DNA of 64,000 bases from Oenococcus sp. UCMA 16435 (lineage in GTDB: Bacteria > Bacillota > Bacilli > Lactobacillales > Lactobacillaceae), in assembly GCA_004010835.2 (NCBI GenBank), contig CP030868.2, positions 1 through 64,000 on the forward strand, in the 5' to 3' direction. The position numbers and the translations under genes were made by a program. Numbering within the stretch: position 1 is the first letter of the stretch; every line of letters starts with the position of its first letter. The notes under the pieces were generated by a model. The model did not search any database. It was given only the letters and a program-made list of their open reading frames with translations, and was not told where the DNA came from. Positions 53,083 to 62,121 of the stretch are shown here, piece after piece.

Positions 53083-54714
53083 TTCTTCAACTAATTTTCG
53101 ATTCGGAGTTACATAAATTGTTTGCTGCCCTTCGAAAACCACAAAGCCAGGTTTGGAACCATTTGGCTTTCGTAGTCTTCCAACTGGCAAGTAATCAACA
53201 GCGACATTGGCCGAATTTTTTGCTTTGCTGAAATAGGCTGCCAATTTAGCTGCTTCTACCAATGTTTCATCACTTGGATGATTGGAATGGATAATAACAT
53301 GGGAACCTGGTATTTTCTGTACATGAAGCCAAATATCGTCTTTTTGCGCACTTTTCATACTTAGCTGATCATTTTGAAAATTATTTTTGCCGACTTCGAT
53401 CGCGGTTCCGTCATTAGCAGTAAAACGATCTGGTTTAGCTATTTTAGATCTTTTTTTGACAGGCTTTTTTTCATTTTTTTTATCTTTTAAATATCCTTCT
53501 CTTACCAGTTCGATCTTTATTTGACCAAGATCTTTTGGAGAAGCATCCTTTAATTGTTCCTCTATATTTTCAAAGTAATTTAATTCTTCGGTTGCCAGTT
53601 TGATTTGTTTATCAAGATATTTTACAGATTTTTTTAGTTTTTGATATTTTGTGAAATATTTTTGAGCATTTGCGTTTGCCGATATTTTGGGATCCAGAGA
53701 AATATCAATTTCTTTTCCATCATAATAATTATTTAAGGCGACTGAATTGTCACCACGAGTTATTTTATTTTGAAAGCTTGTGAGCAACTCGCCTTTAATT
53801 CGATAATCATTCGCTTGCTCTGTCTTCGCTAAATCATTATTCAAGTTTCGTAATTTTCGTCGGTTTCTATGCAGTTCGTTTTTTACGATTTGATCGATTT
53901 GTGACGAAAGCGCATGAACCCTTGATTGATTAGCCGACTGGGCATAATACGTGTCTAAAAGATCGGATAGCAAAGGAAAGAAAGATTTTTCACCAGTAAT
54001 AGTTTTATAAGGAAAAACCGTGAATTCAGATTTTTTTTCATTGATTTTTGTCAGTGTTGCCTGCGACTTGTCGAATTTTTTAAACCAATCTGTTAGATAT
54101 TCAGCGTTAGCAGCTTCTTTAGCAGATATCATTGACATTCCTTGGTAATGTTCTGCCAGCACATGTTGATCATTTGAAGTAAATTCGCTTGATTCAAAAG
54201 GATTGATTAAATTCTGTTTTGGTGGCCTTTGGTATTGGGCACCGGGCAGGAGAATGCGAACTCGGTTTTCAAAAGCCGGTACATGTTTTATCAATTCGAT
54301 GATTTTATTTTCTGAATCAAGAAAAAATATATTTGAATGACGTCCCATGATTTCGAGCACTAACTTATAAGAAACGGCGTCACCAATTTCATTTGCATTG
54401 GCAACTAAAATCTCGAGAATTCGGTCATTTTCAATTTGCTTAAATGCCAATATTTTTCCGCCCTGGAGGTAACGCCTGAGTACCATGACGAAATTTGGTG
54501 CTGTAAGTGGATTTTCGAAATCAACTTTTGTAATCTGCGCACGGGCCATGACTGGATGAGCCGAAAGCAGAAGTTTTCTGTTTTTTCTAAAAGACCGCAC
54601 CGTCAAAATAATTTCATGCGGAAAAGGGAAGGCAATTTTTGTGATTCTGCCTCCAGCTAGTTCTTTGTTTAATTCTTTTGTCATTGCGTGAAGAAAAAGT
54701 CCGTCGAAAGCCAT
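53071..54714 (-). CDS. rqcH: Ribosome quality control factor RqcH (NFACT/FbpA family)
   Basis: A 547-residue protein that binds stalled 50S subunits and adds alanine tails. NFACT-N domain starts MAFDGLFLHAMTKEL; a long coiled coil occupies about residues 270-400 and the NFACT-R RNA-binding domain is at the end (IWLHVQKIPGSHVII near 460). Older annotations call it fibronectin-binding protein. No ribosome site; a -10-like TAGACT (54726-54721) ends seven bases before the ATG. Confidence 0.93.
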   Translation of the reverse strand: MAFDGLFLHAMTKELNKELAGGRITKIAFPFPHEIILTVRSFRKNRKLLLSAHPVMARAQITKVDFENPLTAPNFVMVLRRYLQGGKILAFKQIENDRILEILVANANEIGDAVSYKLVLEIMGRHSNIFFLDSENKIIELIKHVPAFENRVRILLPGAQYQRPPKQNLINPFESSEFTSNDQHVLAEHYQGMSMISAKEAANAEYLTDWFKKFDKSQATLTKINEKKSEFTVFPYKTITGEKSFFPLLSDLLDTYYAQSANQSRVHALSSQIDQIVKNELHRNRRKLRNLNNDLAKTEQANDYRIKGELLTSFQNKITRGDNSVALNNYYDGKEIDISLDPKISANANAQKYFTKYQKLKKSVKYLDKQIKLATEELNYFENIEEQLKDASPKDLGQIKIELVREGYLKDKKNEKKPVKKRSKIAKPDRFTANDGTAIEVGKNNFQNDQLSMKSAQKDDIWLHVQKIPGSHVIIHSNHPSDETLVEAAKLAAYFSKAKNSANVAVDYLPVGRLRKPNGSKPGFVVFEGQQTIYVTPNRKLVEELKA

Positions 54715-54768
54715 GAATCCAGTCTAGAACAAATTTCGAAGATTTTCTTAAAACGAATTTTTGTTCTC

Positions 54769-54813
54769 TTGTATAGTACAATTACTTTGTTTATAATTTA
54801 TTGCAGTATACAA
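54769..54813 (+). promoter_or_regulatory. Promoter with twin operators of the marR gene
   Basis: TTGTAT (54769-54774) and TATAAT (54792-54797) have a 17-bp spacer. A perfect dyad TTGTA-TAG-TACAA (54769-54781) covers the -35 box, and a near copy TTGCA-GTA-TACAA (54801-54813) covers the start of transcription. The two centres are 32 bp apart, about three helical turns, so two repressor dimers could bind on one face. This is the layout of an autorepressed marR gene. Confidence 0.65.
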
Positions 54814-54822
54814 GGGTCCATT

Positions 54823-55227
54823 ATGAAGACAGAATTGGAAAGTTTAAGAAACGCAAGCGCGTTATATAACGAGAAACTCAGCAAATTGATGAAGTCTTTT
54901 GGCTTAACAATTGCCGAACATCGTCTTCTTTTATTGATCGAATCAGGTCTTGATACTCAAGAAAAAATATCATTGGCAACAAAACTTGATACCTCAACTC
55001 TTAGTCGACAGCTTAAATCTGCCGCAAAAAAAGGACTTTTAGATAAAGTTGCAACTGGTCGCGACAAACGCCAGCTCATTTATTCGGTTACAGAAAAAGG
55101 CCAAACCGACTTAAAAGAAATCGCGGCTGAATTAGCTAGGATTGATGCAGCGGTCTTTTCAGGTTGGAATCAAAACGATCGAGCTCTTTTGGACCAATTG
55201 CTCGATAAATTAGAAAAATCGGTCTAA
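54823..55227 (+). CDS. MarR family transcriptional regulator
   Basis: A 134-residue winged helix regulator. The helix-turn-helix region is LTIAEHRLLLLIESG to LDTSTLSRQLKSAAKKGLLDK (about residues 27-80), followed by the wing GRDKRQLIYSVTEKG. The ATG at 54823 follows AAGGG by six bases; the upstream in-frame start at 54688 crosses the promoter and is rejected. The twin dyads in its promoter indicate self-repression. Its regulon otherwise is unknown; no transporter gene is adjacent. Confidence 0.88.
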   Translation: MKTELESLRNASALYNEKLSKLMKSFGLTIAEHRLLLLIESGLDTQEKISLATKLDTSTLSRQLKSAAKKGLLDKVATGRDKRQLIYSVTEKGQTDLKEIAAELARIDAAVFSGWNQNDRALLDQLLDKLEKSV

Positions 55228-55389
55228 TTACTTCTTTTCTTTGTTAGTAACGGTTTTGTTTTTATTTTCGGGATCTTTTTGACCAAGGGCCTTTTTTCTT
55301 GAACTTTTCTGCTTTTCGTCTTCGGGCATGATAAAGAGATCTTCTAATTTTTTATATGGATCATTTTCCATTTTTTGAATTTTTGCCAT
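55228..55389 (-). CDS. Small charged protein (53 aa)
   Basis: A 53-codon gene, MAKIQKMENDPYKKLEDLF followed by a lysine-rich, disordered tail ending KEKK. GAGG six bases before the ATG is a proper ribosome site, and it starts 14 bases after the DUF1361 stop, so the two are co-transcribed. The acidic DPYKKLEDLFIMPED core slightly recalls the SPJ_0845-type small proteins of lactic acid bacteria; this is only a suggestion. Function unknown. Confidence 0.68.
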   Translation of the reverse strand: MAKIQKMENDPYKKLEDLFIMPEDEKQKSSRKKALGQKDPENKNKTVTNKEKK

Positions 55390-55403
55390 TTTTTCCTCGT
55401 TAG

Positions 55404-56090
55404 TTAAAGTTTATCGGATTTTGTCGAAACATCAAAGATTAGATAAAAGAGCCAGTATAAAGCAAAAGTCATCGTTGAAAAAAGGATTACAAATCCTAAG
55501 GTATGAGAATTAATTTGGTCCAGTGCGATTTTAAATAAATAGCTTGGCCGTTTAATAACGTCCCAAGAATTGAATCTTGGAAAACGTCCAAGGAAAACAC
55601 CGAATCCAGCAAGGAGACTGACGATTATCGAGAATCCCCAAGCTGTTAAGCTACTGAATTTTTCTCTAATTATTTTGAAAACCGTGTAAAAAGAAAGCAT
55701 TCCCATCAAAACTCCGGTAATAATCGCAAAAGTTGCAAAAAGAACTCCGAACCAGGCTGAATGCAAAGTCGAGATATCTAATCCATAAGAAACGTGATAT
55801 AAATTCAAATGGGCCAAATCAGTCACCATATAGGGAGAGTTTGGAAAAAGAATCAACCAAATTATTCCGACTAAAAGCGAAAGAATAGGACTATTTTTTT
55901 CATAGAACAGAAAATCAATTAGAAGGGCGCATAATAGGGGCAGTAAAGCAAGAAAAATATTCCAGATATAGCCATTGGCTAGTGGTATATATTTATGGAA
56001 AATTATTGAAACGACAGCCAAAACGGCATAAGTAAAAATTAGACCGATTGTCAGGCGATATGTTCGATTGTTATTCATGGAGTCAAGCAC
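55404..56090 (-). CDS. DUF1361 membrane protein
   Basis: A 228-residue integral membrane protein with six to seven hydrophobic segments. FPNSPYMVTDLAHL near 84-97 and GRFPRFNSWDV near 168-178 are signatures of the DUF1361 family, function unknown. Two starts are possible: GTG 56090, which lies nine bases after a -10-like TAAAAT (56104-56099), or ATG 56078 with no ribosome site. I prefer the GTG as a leaderless start. It diverges from uvrC, 39 bases away. Confidence 0.8.
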   Translation of the reverse strand: MLDSMNNNRTYRLTIGLIFTYAVLAVVSIIFHKYIPLANGYIWNIFLALLPLLCALLIDFLFYEKNSPILSLLVGIIWLILFPNSPYMVTDLAHLNLYHVSYGLDISTLHSAWFGVLFATFAIITGVLMGMLSFYTVFKIIREKFSSLTAWGFSIIVSLLAGFGVFLGRFPRFNSWDVIKRPSYLFKIALDQINSHTLGFVILFSTMTFALYWLFYLIFDVSTKSDKL

Positions 56091-56129
56091 TAAAATTCAT
56101 TTTAACTTAGATTCGTTTATAATTTTAAC

Positions 56130-57953
56130 GTGGCATCAGAGTTAATTGAACAAAAGTTAGCCTTATTGCCGGCCCAACCTGGTTCTTATCAAATGAAGGA
56201 CAAAAATGGCAAGATAATCTATGTTGGCAAGGCGAAAAATCTAAAAAATCGCGTGCGTTCGTATTTTAAGGCTGAACATACTGGCAAAACAGCTGAGCTG
56301 GTTGCTAATATTCATGATTTTGAATTCATTGTGACCAATTCGGACAAAGAAGCTTTCCTTTTGGAAAACACTTTGATTAAGCGCTATCGGCCTTATTTCA
56401 ATATTCGTTTAAAATTCTCCGGCTCTTATCCATATATCGAGATTACCAATGAACGTGATCCTCGTTTAATTTTGGCAAATACTTTAAAACACGATCATGG
56501 AACTTATTTTGGACCATATCCGAATGTTTATGCGGCTTCAGAAACTTTGCATTTTTTGGAAATGACCTATCCTTTACGGCGCTGTAACGGTTACCAAGGC
56601 CGTCCTTGTTTGTATTATTCGATGGGTCAGTGTTTGGGGGCTTGTTGGCGGACAGTTCCTCAGGAAGAATATCAAAAAAATATCGATGCAATTACTCGTT
56701 TCTTAAACGGTGAAACCAGAAAAGCGATTTCTGACATTAAAAAGAAAATGAAACACGCTTCTGATTCAACTGAATATGAACTAGCGGCCGATTTTCGTGA
56801 TCGCTTAAAATTCATTGATCAAACGGTAGAAAATCAACGTGTTTTGCAAAATGACCATACTCCAAGAGATTTATTTAATTTTTACATGGACAAGGGTTGG
56901 ATGACTGTTGAAATATTTTTCCTGCGTCAGGGCCGTCTATTGCGTCAACAAAAAGAGACTTTCGCTTTAGCGGATTCCGTTAAAGAAGAATTGGAATCAT
57001 ATATTCAACAGTTCTATAGTCAGAAAAATGCTCAAAAACCCAAAGAAATACTTGTGCCCAAAAATATCGATACAAAGTTACTTTCAGAGACACTTGAAAT
57101 TCCGGTTAGAACTCCGGTTCGTGGCGAAAAACGAGATTTGTTGAAACTGGCAGCTAAAAATGCTCAGATTACATTGGAAGATAAATTCCGTTTGATGGAA
57201 CTGAATGAAGAAAAAACCACCGGGGCCATGAAAGAAATAACCGATGCTTTAAAAATTCCTCATGGACATCGCTTTGAAGCTTTTGACCATTCCAATACCC
57301 AAGGCAGCAATTATGTTTCTGCCTTGGTTGTTTTTGAAGACGGTCTGCCAAACAAAAATCTCTACAGGAGATATAAATTAAGGACACCGACAGGGCAAGA
57401 TGAAGCAAAGGCTACTTTTGAAGTTATCACTCGACGTTATACCCGGTTAAGAGATGAAGGACAAATGTACCCGGATTTGGTTTTGATGGATGGTGGCGAA
57501 ATTCAGTTGCATTCTGCTGAAGAGGCATTAAAACAATTGGGTATTAATATTCCGGTAGCGGCAATGGTAAAAAACGATAAACACCAGACGGCCGATTTGC
57601 TTAATTCAAGAGGTGAGAATCTTTTCCTGGATCCTCATTCTCAAGGATTTTATTTATTGCAAAGAATTCAGGATGAAGTGCATCGATTTGTGATTACCTT
57701 TCATCGCCAACTGAGAACAAAAACTAATTTATCATCAAGATTGGATGAAATTGCTGGGATTGGGCCAAAGTCGAGAGTTAAACTGATGCGTCGTTTCGGC
57801 TCGTTACCAAAAATTGCCGATGCTTCGATTGAAGATATTGAGGCTTTAGGAATCGGCGAAAAGGTTGCAACTCTTGTTAAAGTATCGGTTTCGGCAATGG
57901 TAAGATCCGAGAATAAAAAAATAATTGCCAAGCGAAAATTCGAAAAAGAATAG
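56130..57953 (+). CDS. uvrC: Excinuclease ABC subunit C
   Basis: A 607-residue repair endonuclease. The GIY-YIG nuclease domain is N-terminal (GSYQMKDKNGKIIYVGKA), then a cysteine cluster CNGYQGRPCLYYSMGQCLGAC near 150-170, a UVR motif near 200-235, the RNase H-like second nuclease with FDHSNTQGS near 387 and a tandem helix-hairpin-helix end (IAGIGPKSRVKLMRRFGSL). Start is GTG; TATAAT (56118-56123) ends exactly seven bases ahead and there is no ribosome site. Confidence 0.96.
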   Translation: MASELIEQKLALLPAQPGSYQMKDKNGKIIYVGKAKNLKNRVRSYFKAEHTGKTAELVANIHDFEFIVTNSDKEAFLLENTLIKRYRPYFNIRLKFSGSYPYIEITNERDPRLILANTLKHDHGTYFGPYPNVYAASETLHFLEMTYPLRRCNGYQGRPCLYYSMGQCLGACWRTVPQEEYQKNIDAITRFLNGETRKAISDIKKKMKHASDSTEYELAADFRDRLKFIDQTVENQRVLQNDHTPRDLFNFYMDKGWMTVEIFFLRQGRLLRQQKETFALADSVKEELESYIQQFYSQKNAQKPKEILVPKNIDTKLLSETLEIPVRTPVRGEKRDLLKLAAKNAQITLEDKFRLMELNEEKTTGAMKEITDALKIPHGHRFEAFDHSNTQGSNYVSALVVFEDGLPNKNLYRRYKLRTPTGQDEAKATFEVITRRYTRLRDEGQMYPDLVLMDGGEIQLHSAEEALKQLGINIPVAAMVKNDKHQTADLLNSRGENLFLDPHSQGFYLLQRIQDEVHRFVITFHRQLRTKTNLSSRLDEIAGIGPKSRVKLMRRFGSLPKIADASIEDIEALGIGEKVATLVKVSVSAMVRSENKKIIAKRKFEKE

Positions 57954-57971
57954 ACCTGTATAATAGATTGG

Positions 57972-59279
57972 ATGGCATTTGTAGATCAAGCGACAATTGA
58001 AGTAAAAGCCGGTAATGGCGGCGATGGAATTATTTCCTTTCGTCACGAAAAGTTTGTTCCATTGGGTGGACCCTTTGGTGGCGATGGCGGAAAAGGTGGC
58101 AATATTTACTTTATTGTCGACGAAGGTTTGAGGACCTTAATGGATTTTCGTTATAATCGTCATTTTCGTGCCAAACATGGTGAAAAGGGCGGTACAAAGG
58201 GGATGACTGGTGCTTCTGCCAAGGATCTTTATGTAAAAGTTCCGGCTGGAACGATTATTTCAAACGCAGAAACCAACCAACAGATTGTTGACCTTACTGA
58301 AAATGGTAAAAAGTTTTTAATTGCTCATGGTGGTCGCGGTGGTCGCGGTAATATGCGTTTTGCAACACCGTCTAATCCAGCTCCGGAAATATCGGAAAAT
58401 GGCGAACCCGGAGAGATTTTGAAAGTTAAATTAGAGTTAAGGGTTTTGGCAGATGTTGGATTAGTTGGTTTTCCGTCTGCTGGAAAATCTACCTTTTTGT
58501 CCGTAGTTACAGGGGCTCGTCCGAAAATCGCTGCTTATCACTTCACAACGATTGACCCAAACTTGGGTATGGTTCAGTTATCAGATGGTCGCGACTTTAC
58601 AATTGCTGATTTGCCTGGTTTGATTAAAGGCGCATCGAAAGGCATTGGGCTCGGTTTCGAGTTTTTGCGTCATGTTGAAAGAACACGGGTTTTGCTCCAT
58701 ATGATTGACATGAGTGAAGAATCCGGTTTGGGAATTACGCCGTTTGAAGCCTATTTGCAAATTAATCAAGAACTGAAAACTTATGATCCTCGTTTGCTTG
58801 ATCGACCGATGATTGTTGTCGCAACAAAGATGGATTTGTCAAGTTCAAAGGAAAATCTTCAAGACTTTAAACGAGAACTTGCTAGTCATCAAATCGATAT
58901 GCCAATTGCGGAAATTTCGTCAGTAACTCAGACCGGTACGAAACAATTGCTACTAAAGGTCGCTGATTTGCTGGATAAGACTCCACAAATGATTAAAGGA
59001 AAAGAAGAACAATCCGCCGATAATCGACTTTATGAATTTAAAGATGACAAATCAGCAGACTTTCAAATTGAACACGAAGGTGATGATTGGATCATTATTA
59101 GTGATCGCATTTCCAAATTGGCAAAAATGACAAATAAGACAACCGATGAATCTTTACGTCGTTTTGCTCGCCAACTTCGTTCTTTTGGTGTCGATGACAA
59201 GCTAAGAGAAGCTGGTGCCAAGGACGGTGATATGGTTTATATCGATGATGCTGATTTTGCTTTTGAGTTTGAAGAATAA
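57972..59279 (+). CDS. obgE: GTPase Obg/ObgE
   Basis: A 435-residue ribosome-assembly and stress GTPase. The glycine-rich Obg fold covers residues 1-158, the G1 loop is GFPSAGKST near 166-174, G3 DLPGL near 213, G4 ATKMD near 283, and a C-terminal OCT domain (about 350-430) follows. TATAAT (57959-57964) ends eight bases before the ATG with no ribosome site, so a leaderless message is likely. rnz follows after six bases. Confidence 0.96.
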   Translation: MAFVDQATIEVKAGNGGDGIISFRHEKFVPLGGPFGGDGGKGGNIYFIVDEGLRTLMDFRYNRHFRAKHGEKGGTKGMTGASAKDLYVKVPAGTIISNAETNQQIVDLTENGKKFLIAHGGRGGRGNMRFATPSNPAPEISENGEPGEILKVKLELRVLADVGLVGFPSAGKSTFLSVVTGARPKIAAYHFTTIDPNLGMVQLSDGRDFTIADLPGLIKGASKGIGLGFEFLRHVERTRVLLHMIDMSEESGLGITPFEAYLQINQELKTYDPRLLDRPMIVVATKMDLSSSKENLQDFKRELASHQIDMPIAEISSVTQTGTKQLLLKVADLLDKTPQMIKGKEEQSADNRLYEFKDDKSADFQIEHEGDDWIIISDRISKLAKMTNKTTDESLRRFARQLRSFGVDDKLREAGAKDGDMVYIDDADFAFEFEE

Positions 59280-59285
59280 ATAATT

Positions 59286-60263
59286 ATGGAATTAGAATTT
59301 TTAGGAACCGGTGCAGGTCAGCCAAGCAAACAGCGTAATGTTACTTCGATTGCTTTACGTCTTTTAGACGAAAGAAACGAAGTATGGCTGTTTGATGTTG
59401 GCGAGGCCACTCAACATCAATTATTAAAATCGAATACAAGGTCCAGAAAAGTTACAAAAATCTTTATTACGCACATGCACGGAGACCATATTTTTGGTTT
59501 GCCCGGTTTTCTGACTTCTCGAAATTTTCAAGGATCTGAATTAATTGACGGTGGTAAACCGACCGATATAACGATTTATGGGCCTGCCGGCCTGCAACAG
59601 TATGTTTTTTCTGTTTTACGGGCAGCTCAAGTTCGTTTGCAATATCGAATTAATTTTATTCAGGTTCGACCTGGGATTATTTTTGATGATCAGCAATTTA
59701 CTGTTTCAGCATTTCCTATGAATCATGGCATTGAAGATTATGCTTATCGAATAGTCGAAAAAGACACCGTAGGGGAACTGCAGGTTGAAAAACTGCTTAA
59801 GCTTGGTTTGAAATCCGGACCGCTGTTTGGGAAAATAAAGGCTGGTGAAATCGTCAGACTTGAAAATGGTTTAACAATTGACGGAAAGGATTTTCTTGGT
59901 CCGGATCGTCCGGGACGAATCATTTCGATTGTTTTGGATACTAAGGGAACTCCGGAAATTGTAAAAGCTGCCGATCATGCCGATGTTCTTGTTCATGAAG
60001 CAACTTATGGTGCAGAAAATTCCATTATGGCAAAAAGACATGGCCATTCGACTTCGTTGCAAGCGGCTGAACATGCTAAAGAGGCTCATGCTCGTCAATT
60101 GATTTTAACCCACATTTCTGCTCGTTATCTCGGAAAAATGGCTGATCAGTTGGTTAAGCAAGCAAAGAGTGTTTTTCAGAATTCGTATATTGCACATGAT
60201 TTGGAGATTTTCGATATTCCTGCAAAGAAAATTGAAAGGAAAGACAAAATCAATGTTGGATAA
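59286..60263 (+). CDS. rnz: Ribonuclease Z
   Basis: A 325-residue metallo-beta-lactamase-fold nuclease that trims tRNA 3' ends. The metal site FITHMHGDHIFGLPG is near 60-74, further ligands in MNHGIEDYAYR near 142 and HEATY near 238, and the HSTSLQAAEHAKEA segment carries the catalytic His. Typical length. It overlaps recJ by 11 bases. Confidence 0.95.
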   Translation: MELEFLGTGAGQPSKQRNVTSIALRLLDERNEVWLFDVGEATQHQLLKSNTRSRKVTKIFITHMHGDHIFGLPGFLTSRNFQGSELIDGGKPTDITIYGPAGLQQYVFSVLRAAQVRLQYRINFIQVRPGIIFDDQQFTVSAFPMNHGIEDYAYRIVEKDTVGELQVEKLLKLGLKSGPLFGKIKAGEIVRLENGLTIDGKDFLGPDRPGRIISIVLDTKGTPEIVKAADHADVLVHEATYGAENSIMAKRHGHSTSLQAAEHAKEAHARQLILTHISARYLGKMADQLVKQAKSVFQNSYIAHDLEIFDIPAKKIERKDKINVG

Positions 60264-62121
60264 CCAATTTTCTTGGTTTAAGAGAAGTACAGATGAACAA
60301 TTCATCCAGAAAATCGAGCAGCATTTTTCACTTGGCAGGCTGGTTAGCACGGTTCTTGCGGGACGTTTTTCTTCGATTCCAACAATTGAAGACTTTTTTA
60401 GTTTAGATCTAAATAAACTGAATGATCCGAGTCGCTTATATCAGATAGATCTTTTAAAAAAACGATTAATCAAAGCAATTGATCAGCAGGAAAAAATCAC
60501 AATTTATGGCGATTACGATGCTGACGGCATCACAAGTACTTCGATTTTATTAAGGACTTTGCAAATACTTGGGGCTCAGGTCGACTATTTTATTCCGAAT
60601 CGTTTTCGCGATGGCTATGGACCGAATAAACTTGTTTATCAACATTTAATCAATGCAGGTACAAAATTGATTTTTGCAGTTGATAATGGTATTTCCGGTT
60701 TTGATGCGGTTGATTTGGCAAATCAAAATCAAGTTGATGTCCTAATCGCTGATCATCATCAACTTCCGGAAAAATTGCCAGATGCCAAAGTAATTATTCA
60801 TTCCGATCTATCGACGGATTATCCTTTCAAAAATTTATCAGCTGCGGGAATTGCGTTTAAAATTGCTAGATATTTATTAGGGACTCAAAAAGCCCGACAA
60901 TTCCTGCCATTGGTTGCGATTGGCGAAATTGCCGATGTAATGCCTTTGATTAATGAAAATAGAATCCTGATTCAAACCGGCATTGATTTAATAAAGAGCG
61001 GTGAAAATAAAGGTCTCCAAGAGGTAATCAAAAGAGCTGATTTAAAGCTCGAGAGTCTTACTGCCCAGGATATAGCATTTAAAATCGCTCCGCGTCTGAA
61101 TTCTTTGGGAAGGATGGCAGATGGTGGAATCGGTGTCGAATTGCTTACTAGTGATGATCCTGATGAAATATCCAAAATTGCCAAACAGGTTGAACATTTA
61201 AATAAGCAGCGGCAAAAAGAAGCTGATAAAACTTATCGATCTGCGTCAATGCAGGTTTCGCCTCAGCAAAAGGACATTATTATTGTTTCTGGCGAAAATT
61301 GGCATGAAGGAATTATCGGTATCGTTGCTGGTCGTTTGTCTGCACACTTTGGTCGCCCTGCGGTTGTTTTTTCGATTAAAGAAGGAATCGCCAAGGGATC
61401 TGCTCGCAGTATCGGAGATTTCGACCTCTATGCGGTTCTGAATCGAGCTCGTGATCTTTACATTTCTTTTGGTGGGCATAAACAAGCGGCTGGTTTAAGC
61501 TTAAAGGCTGCTGACTTAAAACGATTGAATAAAATTCTGAATGCTGATGATTATCAATTTTCGGTTGGCAAACTTGCGATTGACGCGATGGCAAAAGCAA
61601 AGAACTTATCAATTGATTCCTTTAAACAATTATCGAAACTTGCTCCTTTTGGCGAAGGAAATCCGGAACCGGTTTTTGACTTGGACGATGTTGAATTAAG
61701 CAATTTACGAATTTTAGGATCGGATAAGAAACATTTTAAATTAAAAGTAAAAGGATTTTCGGGTGATATTTTGTTTTTCAATCGACCTGATTTAATTGGA
61801 AAACTTCAATTAGGTGAAAAACTATCGATTGTTGGAACACTTTCTTTAAATGAATGGAATCATAGACAGTCTTTACAAATTATTGGTAAAGACCTTAGAA
61901 GTAAGGACCAAGTTCCCGACCGAAACTCTTTTTCCCGAACTTATCACTATTATTGTTCGGAAAATGTTTTATACTCTCCAAATGATTTCTTCCAAAAAGT
62001 TTTTTTGGAATTAGGATTTGTTAGAATTGTAAATGGCGTTGTTTTTGTCGTTCCTGAAGCAAAGCATGCTGAATTATCTCAATCATATACATATCGAAAG
62101 CGAGCTGAAAATGGATATTGA
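60253..62121 (+). CDS. recJ: Single-strand exonuclease RecJ, compact form
   Basis: A 622-residue DHH-family 5'-3' exonuclease for recombination and mismatch repair. The catalytic motifs are YGDYDADGITST near 82, IADHHQLPE near 160 and GGHKQAAGLSL near 405 with an OB fold after residue 465. Related RecJ proteins of lactobacilli and Bacillus are about 760-790 residues; here a C-terminal middle region of some 130 residues between the OB fold and the final FFELGFV-like helix seems absent. Start ATG 60253 overlaps rnz; apt overlaps the end. Confidence 0.9.
   Translation: MLDNQFSWFKRSTDEQFIQKIEQHFSLGRLVSTVLAGRFSSIPTIEDFFSLDLNKLNDPSRLYQIDLLKKRLIKAIDQQEKITIYGDYDADGITSTSILLRTLQILGAQVDYFIPNRFRDGYGPNKLVYQHLINAGTKLIFAVDNGISGFDAVDLANQNQVDVLIADHHQLPEKLPDAKVIIHSDLSTDYPFKNLSAAGIAFKIARYLLGTQKARQFLPLVAIGEIADVMPLINENRILIQTGIDLIKSGENKGLQEVIKRADLKLESLTAQDIAFKIAPRLNSLGRMADGGIGVELLTSDDPDEISKIAKQVEHLNKQRQKEADKTYRSASMQVSPQQKDIIIVSGENWHEGIIGIVAGRLSAHFGRPAVVFSIKEGIAKGSARSIGDFDLYAVLNRARDLYISFGGHKQAAGLSLKAADLKRLNKILNADDYQFSVGKLAIDAMAKAKNLSIDSFKQLSKLAPFGEGNPEPVFDLDDVELSNLRILGSDKKHFKLKVKGFSGDILFFNRPDLIGKLQLGEKLSIVGTLSLNEWNHRQSLQIIGKDLRSKDQVPDRNSFSRTYHYYCSENVLYSPNDFFQKVFLELGFVRIVNGVVFVVPEAKHAELSQSYTYRKRAENGY

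Noticed and set aside
53071-54714. Fibronectin-binding adhesin
   Set aside because: That is the historical label for this family; the NFACT domains and lack of a signal peptide point to the ribosome rescue factor RqcH.
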